From the NCBI GenBank assembly GCA_966211955.1, contig CBIHOF010000003.1:62001-126000 (forward strand): a stretch of DNA of 64,000 nucleotides. The letters are read 5' to 3'. A program made the translations under genes and the position numbers. The number at the start of each line of letters is the position of its first letter. Position 1 is the stretch's first letter. Shown piece after piece: positions 34,065-43,723 of this stretch. The notes beneath the pieces were generated by a model. The model searched no databases. It was not told the DNA's origin and was given only the letters and a program-made list of their open reading frames with translations. The DNA comes from Albitalea sp966211955. Its GTDB lineage: Bacteria; Pseudomonadota; Gammaproteobacteria; Burkholderiales; Burkholderiaceae_C.

Positions 34065-34769
34065 TCAAGACAACCACTGCGTGTAGATGCGGTCGGCCAA
34101 GCGCTGCTGTGGATGAAGAAACGTCGTCGTGTCGGCGATCAACCGCGCCGCGCCGTGCACCGTGGGTTGCGCCCTCTCCTCTTCGTGCGGCGCGCCCTTC
34201 GCAAGCTCGTGCGCCACCCACGCCCGAAGCTTGGCCTCGTCGAGTTCGACGTGGAACTGCATCGCCAGATGCGGCCCGATCGAGAAGGCCTGCTGGCCGC
34301 ACGCGTCGCTCGTGGCCAGTTGCACCGCGCCATGAGGCAACTCGAAGCTGTCGCAATGCCATTGGAAGACCACCGCCGAATCAGCATCGCCGAACCAGTG
34401 CGTGCTTTGCAAGCCCGGCAACACACGGATGCGATGCCAGCCCACCTCCGGTTGCGGCGATGACCGCACGCGCGCGCCCAGCGCCCGCGCCATGAGCTGG
34501 CCGCCCAGGCAATGGCCAAGCACCGGAACACCGGCTTCCATGGCGTTGAGAATCAGCCGCTCGGCATCGCGCAACGAAGGCCGATCGTCGTTGGCGCTCC
34601 ACTCGCCACCCAGCACCGCCAGGCCCGCGTAGTCGCCGATCTCGCTCGGGAAGGCGTCGCCGGCCTCGGTGTTCCGCAGTTCGAACGGCCGTTTCTGCCG
34701 ATGAAGCCACTGCGCCAGGTAAGCCGGGCCGTCCGCGTTCAAGTGCTGCAGGATGAGGACAGGTTTCAT
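34065..34769 (-). CDS. Class I glutamine amidotransferase-like protein
   Basis: 234 residues from ATG 34769. Class I GATase fold: nucleophile C87 in GVPVLGHCLGGQLMA, LAVLGGEWSAND near the N-terminus and the His in MQFHVELDE. Similar single-domain proteins are often annotated as GMP-synthase-like GATases; some act on gamma-glutamyl compounds. It is divergent from the polyamine operon starting at 34856 (86 bp gap), and the operon also encodes PuuD, another class I GATase-fold hydrolase, so a role in gamma-glutamyl metabolism is plausible. Ribosome site is weak. Exact substrate unknown. Confidence 0.8.
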   Translation of the reverse strand: MKPVLILQHLNADGPAYLAQWLHRQKRPFELRNTEAGDAFPSEIGDYAGLAVLGGEWSANDDRPSLRDAERLILNAMEAGVPVLGHCLGGQLMARALGARVRSSPQPEVGWHRIRVLPGLQSTHWFGDADSAVVFQWHCDSFELPHGAVQLATSDACGQQAFSIGPHLAMQFHVELDEAKLRAWVAHELAKGAPHEEERAQPTVHGAARLIADTTTFLHPQQRLADRIYTQWLS

Positions 34770-34855
34770 CACGTCATGTCGGCAATAGCCATGCCTTGTG
34801 CCAGAAGCATGATGCCCCACTAGACTGTCCGCAGGTCCACAGGAATTCCATAGCC

Positions 34856-36160
34856 ATGAAACAGAATCTCGACGCCTACTGGATGCCGTTTACCGCCAAC
34901 AGGCAGTTCAAGCAGTCGCCCCGCATGCTCGCCCGAGCCGAAGGCATGCGCTTCTGGACCCCGGACGGCCGCGAGATCCTCGACGCCATCGCGGGCCTGT
35001 GGTGCGTGAATGCCGGCCATGGCCGCAAGAAGATCGTGCAGGCCATCCAGGAACAAGCGGCCGAGATGGATTTCGCGCCGCCGTTCAACATGGGCCACCC
35101 CAAGGCCTTCGAGCTCGCGGACAAGGTGGCGCGCATCACGCCCGAAGGCATGGACCGCGTCTTCTTCACCAACTCCGGCTCCGAATCGGTGGAGACGGCG
35201 CTGAAGATGGCCATCGCCTACCACCGCGTGCGCGGCGAAGGCCAGCGCACCCGGCTCATCGGCCGCGAGCGCGGCTACCACGGCGTGAACTTCGGCGGCA
35301 TCTCGGTGGGCGGCATGGTGGCCAACCGCAAGATGTTCGGCACGATGCTGAGCGGCGTCGACCACATCCGCCACACGCACGATGCGCGCAACTTCAACAC
35401 CCGCGGCCAGCCTGAGCATGGCGCCGAGCTGGCGGACGACCTGGAACGGCTGGTCGCACTGCATGACGCGTCCACCATCGCTGCAGTCATCGTCGAACCG
35501 GTGGCCGGCTCCACGGGCGTGCTCATCCCGCCCAAGGGCTACCTGCAGCGGCTGCGCGATATCTGCGACAAGCACGGCATCCTCCTGATCTTCGACGAGG
35601 TCATCACCGGCTTCGGCCGGCTCGGCTCGCCCTTCGCGGCCACGCACTTCGGCGTCACGCCCGACCTGATGACGCTCGCCAAGGGCCTGACCAACGGTGC
35701 CGTGCCCATGGGCGCCGTGGTCGCCAAGCGCCACATCCACGATGCTTTCATGAAGGGCCCCGAGCACCTCATCGAGTTCTTCCACGGCTACACCTATTCG
35801 GCCCATCCGCTGGCTTGTGCCGCGGGCATCGCCACACTCGAGACTTATGAAGACGACCAGCTGCTCACTCGCGGCGCGAAGATGGCCGGCACCTTCGAGC
35901 AGGCCGTGCACTCACTTGAAGGGTTGCCCAACGTGATCGACGTGCGCAACATCGGCCTCGTCGGCGGCATCGAGCTCGCACCCATCGCGGGCGAGCCGGG
36001 CAAGCGGGCGTTCTCCGTTTTCCTCGACTGCTGGGAAAAGGGCTTGCTCGTGCGCACCACCGGCGACACGGTGGCCTTGTCGCCGCCGCTGATCATCGAA
36101 GACTCGCACATCGAGCAGATCGTGAGCACACTGAAAGGAGCGATCCAGCGCGCCGCGTGA
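34856..36160 (+). CDS. Omega-amino acid-pyruvate aminotransferase
   Basis: 434 residues from ATG 34856. Class III PLP aminotransferase: DAYWMPFTANRQF at the start is the mark of the beta-alanine/omega-amino acid-pyruvate type; FFTNSGSESVETALKMA, the PLP-aspartate in LLIFDEVITGFGR and the Schiff-base lysine in TLAKGLTNGAVPMG follow. It transfers amino groups from beta-alanine or similar omega-amino acids to pyruvate in the cytoplasm. First gene of the polyamine operon, 80 bp before puuD. Beta-alanine arises from polyamine breakdown, which fits. Confidence 0.88.
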   Translation: MKQNLDAYWMPFTANRQFKQSPRMLARAEGMRFWTPDGREILDAIAGLWCVNAGHGRKKIVQAIQEQAAEMDFAPPFNMGHPKAFELADKVARITPEGMDRVFFTNSGSESVETALKMAIAYHRVRGEGQRTRLIGRERGYHGVNFGGISVGGMVANRKMFGTMLSGVDHIRHTHDARNFNTRGQPEHGAELADDLERLVALHDASTIAAVIVEPVAGSTGVLIPPKGYLQRLRDICDKHGILLIFDEVITGFGRLGSPFAATHFGVTPDLMTLAKGLTNGAVPMGAVVAKRHIHDAFMKGPEHLIEFFHGYTYSAHPLACAAGIATLETYEDDQLLTRGAKMAGTFEQAVHSLEGLPNVIDVRNIGLVGGIELAPIAGEPGKRAFSVFLDCWEKGLLVRTTGDTVALSPPLIIEDSHIEQIVSTLKGAIQRAA

Positions 36161-36240
36161 TCCAGTCAACGAGCGGGCCACGCATGGGCACATGCCTTGC
36201 CCGACTTGTGGCATAACCAGAGCTCGGCGCCAGAACGCCC

Positions 36241-37011
36241 ATGAAGCGCAAACCCGTTGTCCTCATTCCCGCCTGCAACCGGGTGCTCGGCGAGCACCCC
36301 TTCCATGTCGCCGGGAAGAAATACGTTGAAGCCGTGCGACTGGCCGGCTGCCTGCCGCTGGTCGTGCCCTCGATCGCGGCCGACGAGATCGAGGACTTCC
36401 TCGACGTGGCCGACGGCGTCTTCCTCACCGGCTCGCCGTCCAACGTGCATCCGGCCCACTTCGGCGAGACGGTGCATGACAGCGCCCTGCCGCTGGACCC
36501 TGAACGTGACACCTGGACCCTGCCGCTCATTCCGCGCGTCATCAAGCGCGAGATCCCGCTCTTTGCGATCTGCCGCGGCTTCCAGGAAACCAACGTCGCG
36601 CTTGGCGGAAGCCTCCATCAAGCCGTCCACGAGGTGCCCGGGCAGCGCGACCACCGAGGCGCCAAGAACGCGCCGCCCGAAGTCACTTACGGCATGGCGC
36701 ACACGGTCGAGGTCATGCCCGGCGGGCTGCTCGCGAGCCTTGTCGACTCTCGGGAGATCACCGTCAATTCCGTGCACGGCCAGGGCGTGAACCGCCTGGC
36801 CGATGGCTTGCGCGTCGAGGCACGCGCGCCCGACGGCCTCGTCGAGGCCTTCACCATCGAAAAAGCAGGCGCCTTCAACCTGTGCGTGCAATGGCACCCC
36901 GAATGGCAGGCCGCGAGCAACCCGGTCTCCATGCGATTGCTCACCGCCTTCGGTGACGCCTGCCGCGCCTACCGCGACCGCCACCGACGCGTGCCCGAGC
37001 CCGATCGATAG
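36241..37011 (+). CDS. puuD: Gamma-glutamyl-GABA hydrolase PuuD
   Basis: 256 residues. Peptidase C26/class I GATase fold: nucleophile C111 in PLFAICRGFQETNVALGG, the catalytic His-x-Glu in VQWHPEWQA, and FLTGSPSNVHP near the start. Hydrolyses gamma-glutamyl-gamma-aminobutyrate to GABA and glutamate in the Puu putrescine route. Directly followed (81 bp) by the PuuA-like ligase. Confidence 0.9.
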   Translation: MKRKPVVLIPACNRVLGEHPFHVAGKKYVEAVRLAGCLPLVVPSIAADEIEDFLDVADGVFLTGSPSNVHPAHFGETVHDSALPLDPERDTWTLPLIPRVIKREIPLFAICRGFQETNVALGGSLHQAVHEVPGQRDHRGAKNAPPEVTYGMAHTVEVMPGGLLASLVDSREITVNSVHGQGVNRLADGLRVEARAPDGLVEAFTIEKAGAFNLCVQWHPEWQAASNPVSMRLLTAFGDACRAYRDRHRRVPEPDR

Positions 37012-37092
37012 CGTGCCCTCGTTCAACCGGCGGCAACCCACGGATGACACGAAGGCGCCGGCATGGCGCGCGAAGACTCAGACAGGTGACTT

Positions 37093-38460
37093 ATGGTGGT
37101 GCGAGACAACTTCACATTCAGCGAACTGGAGCAGTGGCTCAACGAGCGCCGCGTGACCGAGATCGAGTGCCTGGTGCCCGACCTCACCGGCGTGGCGCGT
37201 GGCAAGATCCTGCCGCGCGAGAAGTTCACCGAGGACCGCGGCATGCGGCTGCCCGAGGCGATCGTCGCGATCGGCGTGACGGGCGAGTTCCCGGCCGAGG
37301 GGCCGTACAACGACGTGATCCACGTCACCGACCGCGACATGCACCTGCGACCGGACCCGAGCACCGTGCGCATCGTGCCCTGGGCGGTGGACCCGACCGC
37401 GCAGGTCATCCACGACTGCTTCGACCGCTACGGCAACATCATCACATTCGCGCCGCGCTCGGTGCTCAAGCGAATCTGCAAGCTCTATGAAGACGAGGGC
37501 TGGGATCCGGTGGTGGCACCGGAGCTGGAGTTCTACCTCATCGAGCGCAACTCCGACCCGAATACGCCGCTGCGACCGCCCAAGGGCCGAAGCGGCCGCG
37601 CGGAGACGTCGCGCCAGGCGTATTCCATCGACGCGGTGAACGAGTTCGATCCGCTGTTCGAAGACATCTACGCCTACTGCGAGCAGATGGAGCTGAATGT
37701 GGACACGCTGATCCACGAGGTCGGCGCGGGGCAGATGGAGATCAACTTCTTCCATGCACATCCGCTGGGCCTGGCCGACGAGGTGTTCTTCTTCAAACGC
37801 ACAATCCGTGAAGCGGCGCTGCGCCACGAGATGTTCGCGACCTTCATGGCCAAGCCCATGGCGCATGAGCCGGGCAGCGCGATGCATGTGCACCAGAGCA
37901 TCATCAACAAGAGCACCGGGCGCAACCTGTTCAGCAACGAAGACGGCTCGCCGTCCAAGGAGTTCTACTGGTACATCGGCGGCCTGCAGAAGTACACGCC
38001 GGCGGCGATGGCCTTGTACGCGCCCTACGTCAACTCGTACCGCCGGCTCGCGCGTTCGACGGCCGCGCCCATCAACATCCAGTGGGGCACGGACAACCGC
38101 ACGGTGGGCATCCGTTCGCCGGTCGCATCGCCAAGCGCCCGGCGCATCGAGAACCGCGTCATCGGCGCCGATGCCAACCCCTACGTCGCGCTGGCAGTCA
38201 CTCTCGCCTGCGGCTACCTCGGCATGAAGAACCACATCGAACCCGGCCCCGAATGCACGGGCGACGCCTACCTGTCGGAATACCAGCTGCCGCGCTCGTT
38301 GAGCGAGGCGCTGAATTGGCTGGCCGATGAAAAGGACCTGCACGACGTGCTGGGCAAGGACTTCGTCACCGTGTACTCCGAAGTGAAGGAGATCGAGTAC
38401 GAGGAGTTCATGAAGGTCATCTCGCCATGGGAGCGTGAGCACCTGTTGCTTCACGTCTGA
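37093..38460 (+). CDS. puuA: Gamma-glutamylputrescine synthetase-like (PuuA/GlnA family)
   Basis: 455 residues, glutamine-synthetase fold. Metal/ATP residues lie in APELEFYLIE, VGAGQMEINF, EPGSAMHVHQS and NRTVGIR. The lack of the adenylylation-type C-terminus and the neighbours puuD, puuC and spuC separate it from housekeeping GlnA. It joins glutamate to putrescine (or another amine) at the cost of ATP. Start ATG 37093. It could instead use another mono- or diamine; PuuA-like ligases are diverse. Confidence 0.85.
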   Translation: MVVRDNFTFSELEQWLNERRVTEIECLVPDLTGVARGKILPREKFTEDRGMRLPEAIVAIGVTGEFPAEGPYNDVIHVTDRDMHLRPDPSTVRIVPWAVDPTAQVIHDCFDRYGNIITFAPRSVLKRICKLYEDEGWDPVVAPELEFYLIERNSDPNTPLRPPKGRSGRAETSRQAYSIDAVNEFDPLFEDIYAYCEQMELNVDTLIHEVGAGQMEINFFHAHPLGLADEVFFFKRTIREAALRHEMFATFMAKPMAHEPGSAMHVHQSIINKSTGRNLFSNEDGSPSKEFYWYIGGLQKYTPAAMALYAPYVNSYRRLARSTAAPINIQWGTDNRTVGIRSPVASPSARRIENRVIGADANPYVALAVTLACGYLGMKNHIEPGPECTGDAYLSEYQLPRSLSEALNWLADEKDLHDVLGKDFVTVYSEVKEIEYEEFMKVISPWEREHLLLHV

Positions 38461-38549
38461 GCGACGTGAAGCCATGTGTGCAAACCCGTCATCCGGGCGA
38501 ACGCCAGGGTGACGACGCAGGGGCGAAGCGTGATTGAGAAAGGTGAAAA

Positions 38550-39929
38550 GTGAGTTCCATGCGCACTACGAAAGAGTGGCAGGCCGCGGACGCGGCGCAC
38601 TTCCTGCATCCGTTCACCGACTTCAAGTCGCTCGCGGCCAAGGGCACGCGGGTGATCACGCGCGGCGACAACATCTACCTGTGGGACAGCGACGACCGCA
38701 AGATCCTCGACGCGATGTCGGGCCTGTGGTGCGTGAACGTCGGCTATGGGCGGCAAGAGCTGATCGACGCCGCCACTGAGCAGCTGAAGACCCTGCCCTT
38801 CTACAACTCCTTCTTCCAGACCACGACGCCGCCGGCGATCGAACTGGCCGAGTTGCTCGCCAAAGTCACGCCACCTCAGTTCGAGCATGTGTTCTTCGCG
38901 GGCTCCGGCTCCGAGGGCAACGACACCATCGTGCGCATGGTGCGGCGCTACTGGGACGTGCTGGGCCAGCCGCAACGCAGGGTCATCATCGGCCGCAACA
39001 ACGGCTACCACGGCTCGACGATCGCGGGCGGCGCGCTGGGTGGCATGAGCGGCATCCATGCGCAAGGCGGCGTGATTCCCGATGTCGCGCACATCGAGCA
39101 GCCCTTCTTCTTCGAGCATGGCCGATCGTCGGAAAACTTCGAGGCTTTCGGGCTCGAAGCAGCCTCGTGGCTGGAGGCAAAGATCCTCGAGATTGGCGCG
39201 GACAAGGTGGCCGCCTTCATCGGCGAGCCGGTGCAAGGCGCGGGCGGCGTGATCGTGCCGCCGAAGAGCTACTGGCCCGAGGTGCAGCGCATCTGCGACA
39301 AGCACGGCGTGCTGGTGGTGTCGGACGAAGTCATCTGCGGTTTCGGCCGCACCGGCAACTGGTTCGGCTGCGAGACCTTCGGCTTCAAGCCGGACTTGAT
39401 GACCTTCGCCAAGGGCGTGACTTCGGGCTACATCCCGTTGGGCGGCGTGATGGTGGGCGATCGGGTTGCCAAGGTCCTGGTGGAGCAAGGCGGCGAGTTC
39501 AACCACGGCTACACCTACAGCGGGCATCCGGTGGCCTGTGCAGTGGCGCTCGCGAACATCCGGCTCATCCAGCGCGAGGGCCTGGTCGAGCGCGTGCGCG
39601 AAGAGACGGGGCCGTATCTCGCGGAGCGCTTCGAGGCCTTGAAGCAGCATCAGCTCGTGTGCGAGACGCAGACCTGCGGACTGATGGGCGCGATTCAGCT
39701 GGTGAAGGACAAGGCCTCGCGCCAGCTCTTCGACTCGTCGCTGGAGGTGGGCATGGTGTGCCGCGGGCATTGCTTCGGCAACGGGCTCATCATGCGTGCG
39801 GTGGGCGACAGGATGATCGTCGCGCCGCCATTGGTGATGACCAAGCCGCAGGTGGACGAGATGATGCGGCTGATTCGCAAGTGCCTTGACCTGACGCTGA
39901 TGGATTTGAGGCAGCGGGGATGGTTGTGA
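38550..39929 (+). CDS. spuC: Putrescine-pyruvate aminotransferase (SpuC-like)
   Basis: 459 residues from GTG 38550 with AAAGGTG upstream; ATG 38559 is the alternative. Class III aminotransferase: LHPFTDFKSLAAKGTRVI at the start is typical of SpuC, then GSGSEGNDTIVRMVRRYW, LVVSDEVICGFGR and the PLP lysine in TFAKGVTSGYIPLGG. SpuC converts putrescine to 4-aminobutanal with pyruvate. Its coexistence with puuA gives both the direct and the gamma-glutamyl route in one operon. Confidence 0.87.
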   Translation: MSSMRTTKEWQAADAAHFLHPFTDFKSLAAKGTRVITRGDNIYLWDSDDRKILDAMSGLWCVNVGYGRQELIDAATEQLKTLPFYNSFFQTTTPPAIELAELLAKVTPPQFEHVFFAGSGSEGNDTIVRMVRRYWDVLGQPQRRVIIGRNNGYHGSTIAGGALGGMSGIHAQGGVIPDVAHIEQPFFFEHGRSSENFEAFGLEAASWLEAKILEIGADKVAAFIGEPVQGAGGVIVPPKSYWPEVQRICDKHGVLVVSDEVICGFGRTGNWFGCETFGFKPDLMTFAKGVTSGYIPLGGVMVGDRVAKVLVEQGGEFNHGYTYSGHPVACAVALANIRLIQREGLVERVREETGPYLAERFEALKQHQLVCETQTCGLMGAIQLVKDKASRQLFDSSLEVGMVCRGHCFGNGLIMRAVGDRMIVAPPLVMTKPQVDEMMRLIRKCLDLTLMDLRQRGWL

Positions 39930-39978
39930 GACCCATGGATCCAGTCGTTCGCCAGGATCCATCGTCACGGAGACCGAC

Positions 39979-41469
39979 ATGAGCAACATCGACTGGCGCG
40001 CGCGCGCCGCTGACCTCCGCATCGACGGCCGGGCCGTCATCGCGGGCAAGCGCGTCGCCGCGCAATCAGGCGAGACCTTCGACTGCATCTCGCCCATCGA
40101 CGGCCGCGTGCTCGGGCAGGTCGCTCGCGGCCGGGAGGCCGACATCGACACCGCGGTGAAGGCCGCAAGACAAGCCTTCGACGACGGCCGCTGGGCCCAC
40201 AAATCACCCGCACAGCGCAAGAAGACCCTCCAGCGCTTCAGCGAAAAAATCCTCGCCGCCAAGGAAGAACTCGCCCTGCTGGAAACCCTGGACATGGGCA
40301 AGCCTGTGCAGTACAGCCTGAACGTCGATGTGCAGTCCACAGCACGCACCATCGCCTGGTACGCCGAAGCCATCGACAAGGTCTACGACGAAATCGCGCC
40401 CACGCCGCGCTCGGGCCTCGCGCTCATCACGCGCGAGCCGATGGGCGTGATCGGCGCCGTCGTGCCTTGGAACTACCCGATGATCATGGCGGCGTGGAAG
40501 CTCGGCCCGGCACTCGCCACCGGCAACAGCGTGGTGCTCAAGCCCAGCGAGAAATCGCCGCTCACCGCCCTGCGCCTAGCTGAGATCGCAATCGAAGCAG
40601 GCTTGCCCGAGGGCGTCTTCAACGTCGTCCCGGGCCACGGCGGCGAGGCCGGCGAAGCACTCGCGCTGCACATGGACGTGGATGCCATCGGCTTCACCGG
40701 CTCGACCCGCGTGGGCCGCAAGATGCTCGAGTACGCAGGCCGCAGCAACCTCAAGCGCGTCTTCAACGAGCTCGGCGGCAAGTCGGCCTTCGTGGTGTTC
40801 GACGATTTCGCCGACATCGCGCGCGCCGCGAAGACCGTGGCCGGCAGCATGTTCTTCAACCAGGGCGAGAGCTGCAATGCACCGTCGCGCGTGTTCGTGC
40901 ATGAGCGCGTGGCCGAGCAGTTCCTCGACGTCGTGAAGGGCGAGGCGCCCAAGTACCAGCCCGGCGACCCGCTCTCCGGCAGCGCCGAGATGGGCGCGAT
41001 CGTCGACGAAACGCAGATGCGCACGGTGCTCGGCTACATCGACTCAGCCCACAGCGAAGGCGCACGCGTGGTCGCCGGCGGCAAGCGCGTGATGGCAGAG
41101 ACCGGCGGCTTCTTCGTCGAGCCGACCGTGTTCGACGGCGTGCACCCCCAGATGCGCATTGCGCGCGAGGAGATCTTCGGGCCGGTGCTGTCGGTCATCC
41201 GCTTCAAGACCGAGGAAGAAGCCATCCGCCTCGCCAATGACAGCAGCTACGGCCTGCAGGCGAGCGTGTGGAGCGACAACATCAACCGCGCCCATCGCGC
41301 GGCACGAGCGCTGCGTGCCGGCACCGTGCACGTGAACCAGTACGACGAGGACGACATCACCGTGCCTTTCGGTGGTTTCAAGCAAAGCGGCAACGGGCGC
41401 GACAAGTCGCTGCACGCCTTCGACAAGTACACCGAGCTGAAGACGACCTGGATCCGGATCGACGGCTGA
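39979..41469 (+). CDS. puuC: Gamma-glutamyl-aminobutyraldehyde dehydrogenase-like (PuuC/aldH)
   Basis: 496 residues. NAD(P) aldehyde dehydrogenase with VVPWNYPMIMAAWKLGPAL, the glycine motif GFTGSTRVG, catalytic Glu in FNELGGKSAFVVF and catalytic Cys in FFNQGESCNAPSR, and C-terminal EEIFGPVLSVI. Oxidises the aldehyde made by the aminotransferase to the carboxylate. Last gene of the operon, 49 bp after spuC. Confidence 0.9.
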   Translation: MSNIDWRARAADLRIDGRAVIAGKRVAAQSGETFDCISPIDGRVLGQVARGREADIDTAVKAARQAFDDGRWAHKSPAQRKKTLQRFSEKILAAKEELALLETLDMGKPVQYSLNVDVQSTARTIAWYAEAIDKVYDEIAPTPRSGLALITREPMGVIGAVVPWNYPMIMAAWKLGPALATGNSVVLKPSEKSPLTALRLAEIAIEAGLPEGVFNVVPGHGGEAGEALALHMDVDAIGFTGSTRVGRKMLEYAGRSNLKRVFNELGGKSAFVVFDDFADIARAAKTVAGSMFFNQGESCNAPSRVFVHERVAEQFLDVVKGEAPKYQPGDPLSGSAEMGAIVDETQMRTVLGYIDSAHSEGARVVAGGKRVMAETGGFFVEPTVFDGVHPQMRIAREEIFGPVLSVIRFKTEEEAIRLANDSSYGLQASVWSDNINRAHRAARALRAGTVHVNQYDEDDITVPFGGFKQSGNGRDKSLHAFDKYTELKTTWIRIDG

Positions 41470-41488
41470 CGCCGCGACGCTCAGCGTC

Positions 41489-42016
41489 TCAGGCGGTGAC
41501 CAGCGTGTTCAACCTTGCGATGAACATCGAGATCGCGGTGGCGACACGCATCGCCGCCATCACTTCCGGCCGCGTCCACTTGCGCGGTTCGCCCACCTGC
41601 TCCAGGCACAGCACGCCGATCAGCTTGCCGTTGGCCGACAGGCAGGCGTCGAGCATCGCGCGGCTCGCGCCAGGCTGGCTGTAGCGCTCGCGCTGACCCG
41701 CGAAATTCGGATCGGCCAGCGTGTCGTCGCACACGTACATGCGCGCCTTGGACATCGATTCGAAATACGCGGGCGAATCGGTTTCCAGGACCCGACTACC
41801 GGGCGAATGGCTGCTCGCATCCGCCCCACAGGAAACGATGCATTCCATCACCCGTTGGCCTGGGTCGCCATGAAACTCCCAGCACGAGACGCGCGAGCAT
41901 TGGAAGTTCTCGCGGACCAGGGCCACGAGCCGCTGGCGTGCCGTCGGGTGGTCGATCTGACCATCCGCGTAGGCCACGCCAATCTGGCGCATTTGATGCT
42001 GGATGCTGACGGCCAT
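41489..42016 (-). CDS. GAF domain protein
   Basis: 175 residues from ATG 42016, with weak ribosome site; a TTG at 42040 is an alternative start. A single GAF domain covers most of it (VRENFQCSRVSCWEFHGDP, then RMYVCDDTLADPNFAG and LSANGKLIGVLCLEQVG); no output domain. It ends 19 bp from the convergent puuC gene. It lies 72 bp downstream of the diguanylate cyclase gene and may belong to the same transcript, as a stand-alone sensor or partner. Ligand unknown. Confidence 0.75.
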   Translation of the reverse strand: MAVSIQHQMRQIGVAYADGQIDHPTARQRLVALVRENFQCSRVSCWEFHGDPGQRVMECIVSCGADASSHSPGSRVLETDSPAYFESMSKARMYVCDDTLADPNFAGQRERYSQPGASRAMLDACLSANGKLIGVLCLEQVGEPRKWTRPEVMAAMRVATAISMFIARLNTLVTA

Positions 42017-42088
42017 CAATCTGTATCGGCTTGCAACCAAGCCGGCTGAAGCAGGGTTAACACGATGGTGCGCGCAAAGCGCGCAGGC

Positions 42089-43723
42089 TCATTCGATCAA
42101 CGCACCGGCGCTTGCCGGCGCACCCTGGTCATCGTCGCCCGCCCGCGCGAAGCCGTTCTTGCCGCTGCGCTTGACGCGGTACATCGCCGCATCGGCCGCG
42201 TCCAGCACGGCGCGGCGCGATGCACCGTGCCGCGGGAAGGCTGCGATGCCGATGCTCGCGCCGATGCGTGCGCTGGCGCCATCGCCCATGCCCACCGGCT
42301 CGCACAGCCGCTGCACCAGCGTGCGCGCGATCGTGTCCACCACCTCGTCGTCGGGGCCGGTGCGGTGCAAGGCCACGACGAACTCGTCGCCGCCCAACCT
42401 GCCCACGAGGTCGGATGCGCGACGCACCGAGCCCAGCATGCGGTGGGCGCATTCCTCCAGCACACGATCGCCAGCCTTGTGGCCGAGTTCATCGTTGACC
42501 TGCTTGAATCCGTCGAGGTCCACGTACATCACCACGACCTCGTCCTGGCTCGCGGCCGCCTCGGCCAGGAAGCGATCCAGCGTGGCCTCGCTCGCGGGCC
42601 GGTTCTTCAGGCCCGTGAGCGCGTCGTGTTCGGCCTTGTGCCGCACGTCGTGCTCATCGCGACGGCGCTCGGTCACGTCGTACATCACACCTTCGACCAC
42701 CGGCTGTTCGGCCGTGGGCGAATCCTGCACGGAGATGAGGCAGTGCACCCAACGCGCGCCTCCGTTGTGGCGCTTGAGTTCCAGATCGGCGGACATCGTC
42801 TCGCCGCGCTCGGCGGATTCGGCCATCATGGCGCGCACCTTGTCGGGCCGCGCGAAGACGCGTTCGAGGAAGTCCTGCCCCCGCCACTGCCGCATGTCGT
42901 CCACATCAGCGCCCACGACCTTGAGCACCGTGGGGTTGCCGTTGATGAGGCGGCCTTCGTGGTCCAGCACGAAGATGCCCGCACTGGTCGAATCGAAGAT
43001 CTGCCGGTACTGCGCTTCCATCGACTCGATCTCGGCCCGCAGCTCGCGCTCGCGCAGCAGCGCCGCCTGGTTGGCCGACAGCAGCGCATTGGCCGAGGAC
43101 ACCAGCGCCCCGATCTCGTCACCCGCATGGCCACCCGGCGACTCCAGCCGCGCCGAGGTGCCGGGCGACATCGCCCGCAGGCCGCCGGCCAGGCGCGCGA
43201 TGGGCCGCGAGACGAAGCTCGCCGCGGCGAGGTACAGCACGAAGGCGATCAGCGCGGTCTGCGTGACCATCGCGAGCGCCAACGTCCAGGCGCGGTTGCG
43301 GGCGGCGCGCTCGAGCTGCGGCATGTCGGCGCGGATGCTCAGCTCGGCGACCATTTCCTTCGCGTCAAAGGGCGAAATGAGCGGGCGCGCGACCTCGAGC
43401 TGGCCTTCGGCTGCGGCCGGCTTCGCGCCGGCGCGCACCGGCAGCAAGGGCTCGCCCGAGGGTGTGCGGATGTCGACGCTTGCCACCAGGCTGTTGCGCT
43501 CGAGGCCATCGGCCACCTCGCGCAGCAACAGCGCATCGCGGGTGTAGGCCGCGACGGCCGCGGTCTTCTCGACGGCGCTCACCAGGTCGTTGATGGACTG
43601 GCGGGCCGCATCGGTGGTGCGGCCATGTTCCAGCTTGTAGGCCAGCGAGCCCGCGACCAATGAAAACAGCACCGCCGCGCCGATGACCACGCGCAGGATG
43701 CGGGCCTGCAGGCCGCCGGTCAC
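42089..43723 (-). CDS. CHASE8-HAMP-PAS-GGDEF diguanylate cyclase
   Basis: 544 residues from GTG 43723, overlapping the upstream gene's stop (GTGA). N-terminal helix, a periplasmic segment (about 32-145) with the helix pair TDAARQSINDLVSAVEKT typical of CHASE8, second helix (about 147-170), HAMP, PAS (EAQYRQIFDSTSAGIFVLDHEG) and GGDEF with active GGDEF and an I-site RASD before it. Makes c-di-GMP in response to a periplasmic signal. The signal is probably relayed by the phosphate-binding-like protein encoded directly upstream. Confidence 0.88.
   Translation of the reverse strand: MTGGLQARILRVVIGAAVLFSLVAGSLAYKLEHGRTTDAARQSINDLVSAVEKTAAVAAYTRDALLLREVADGLERNSLVASVDIRTPSGEPLLPVRAGAKPAAAEGQLEVARPLISPFDAKEMVAELSIRADMPQLERAARNRAWTLALAMVTQTALIAFVLYLAAASFVSRPIARLAGGLRAMSPGTSARLESPGGHAGDEIGALVSSANALLSANQAALLRERELRAEIESMEAQYRQIFDSTSAGIFVLDHEGRLINGNPTVLKVVGADVDDMRQWRGQDFLERVFARPDKVRAMMAESAERGETMSADLELKRHNGGARWVHCLISVQDSPTAEQPVVEGVMYDVTERRRDEHDVRHKAEHDALTGLKNRPASEATLDRFLAEAAASQDEVVVMYVDLDGFKQVNDELGHKAGDRVLEECAHRMLGSVRRASDLVGRLGGDEFVVALHRTGPDDEVVDTIARTLVQRLCEPVGMGDGASARIGASIGIAAFPRHGASRRAVLDAADAAMYRVKRSGKNGFARAGDDDQGAPASAGALIE

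Noticed and set aside
34770..34855. TGGCAC-like sequence between the GATase gene and the aminotransferase as a sigma-54 promoter
   Set aside because: No matching TTGC element at the required spacing on either strand.
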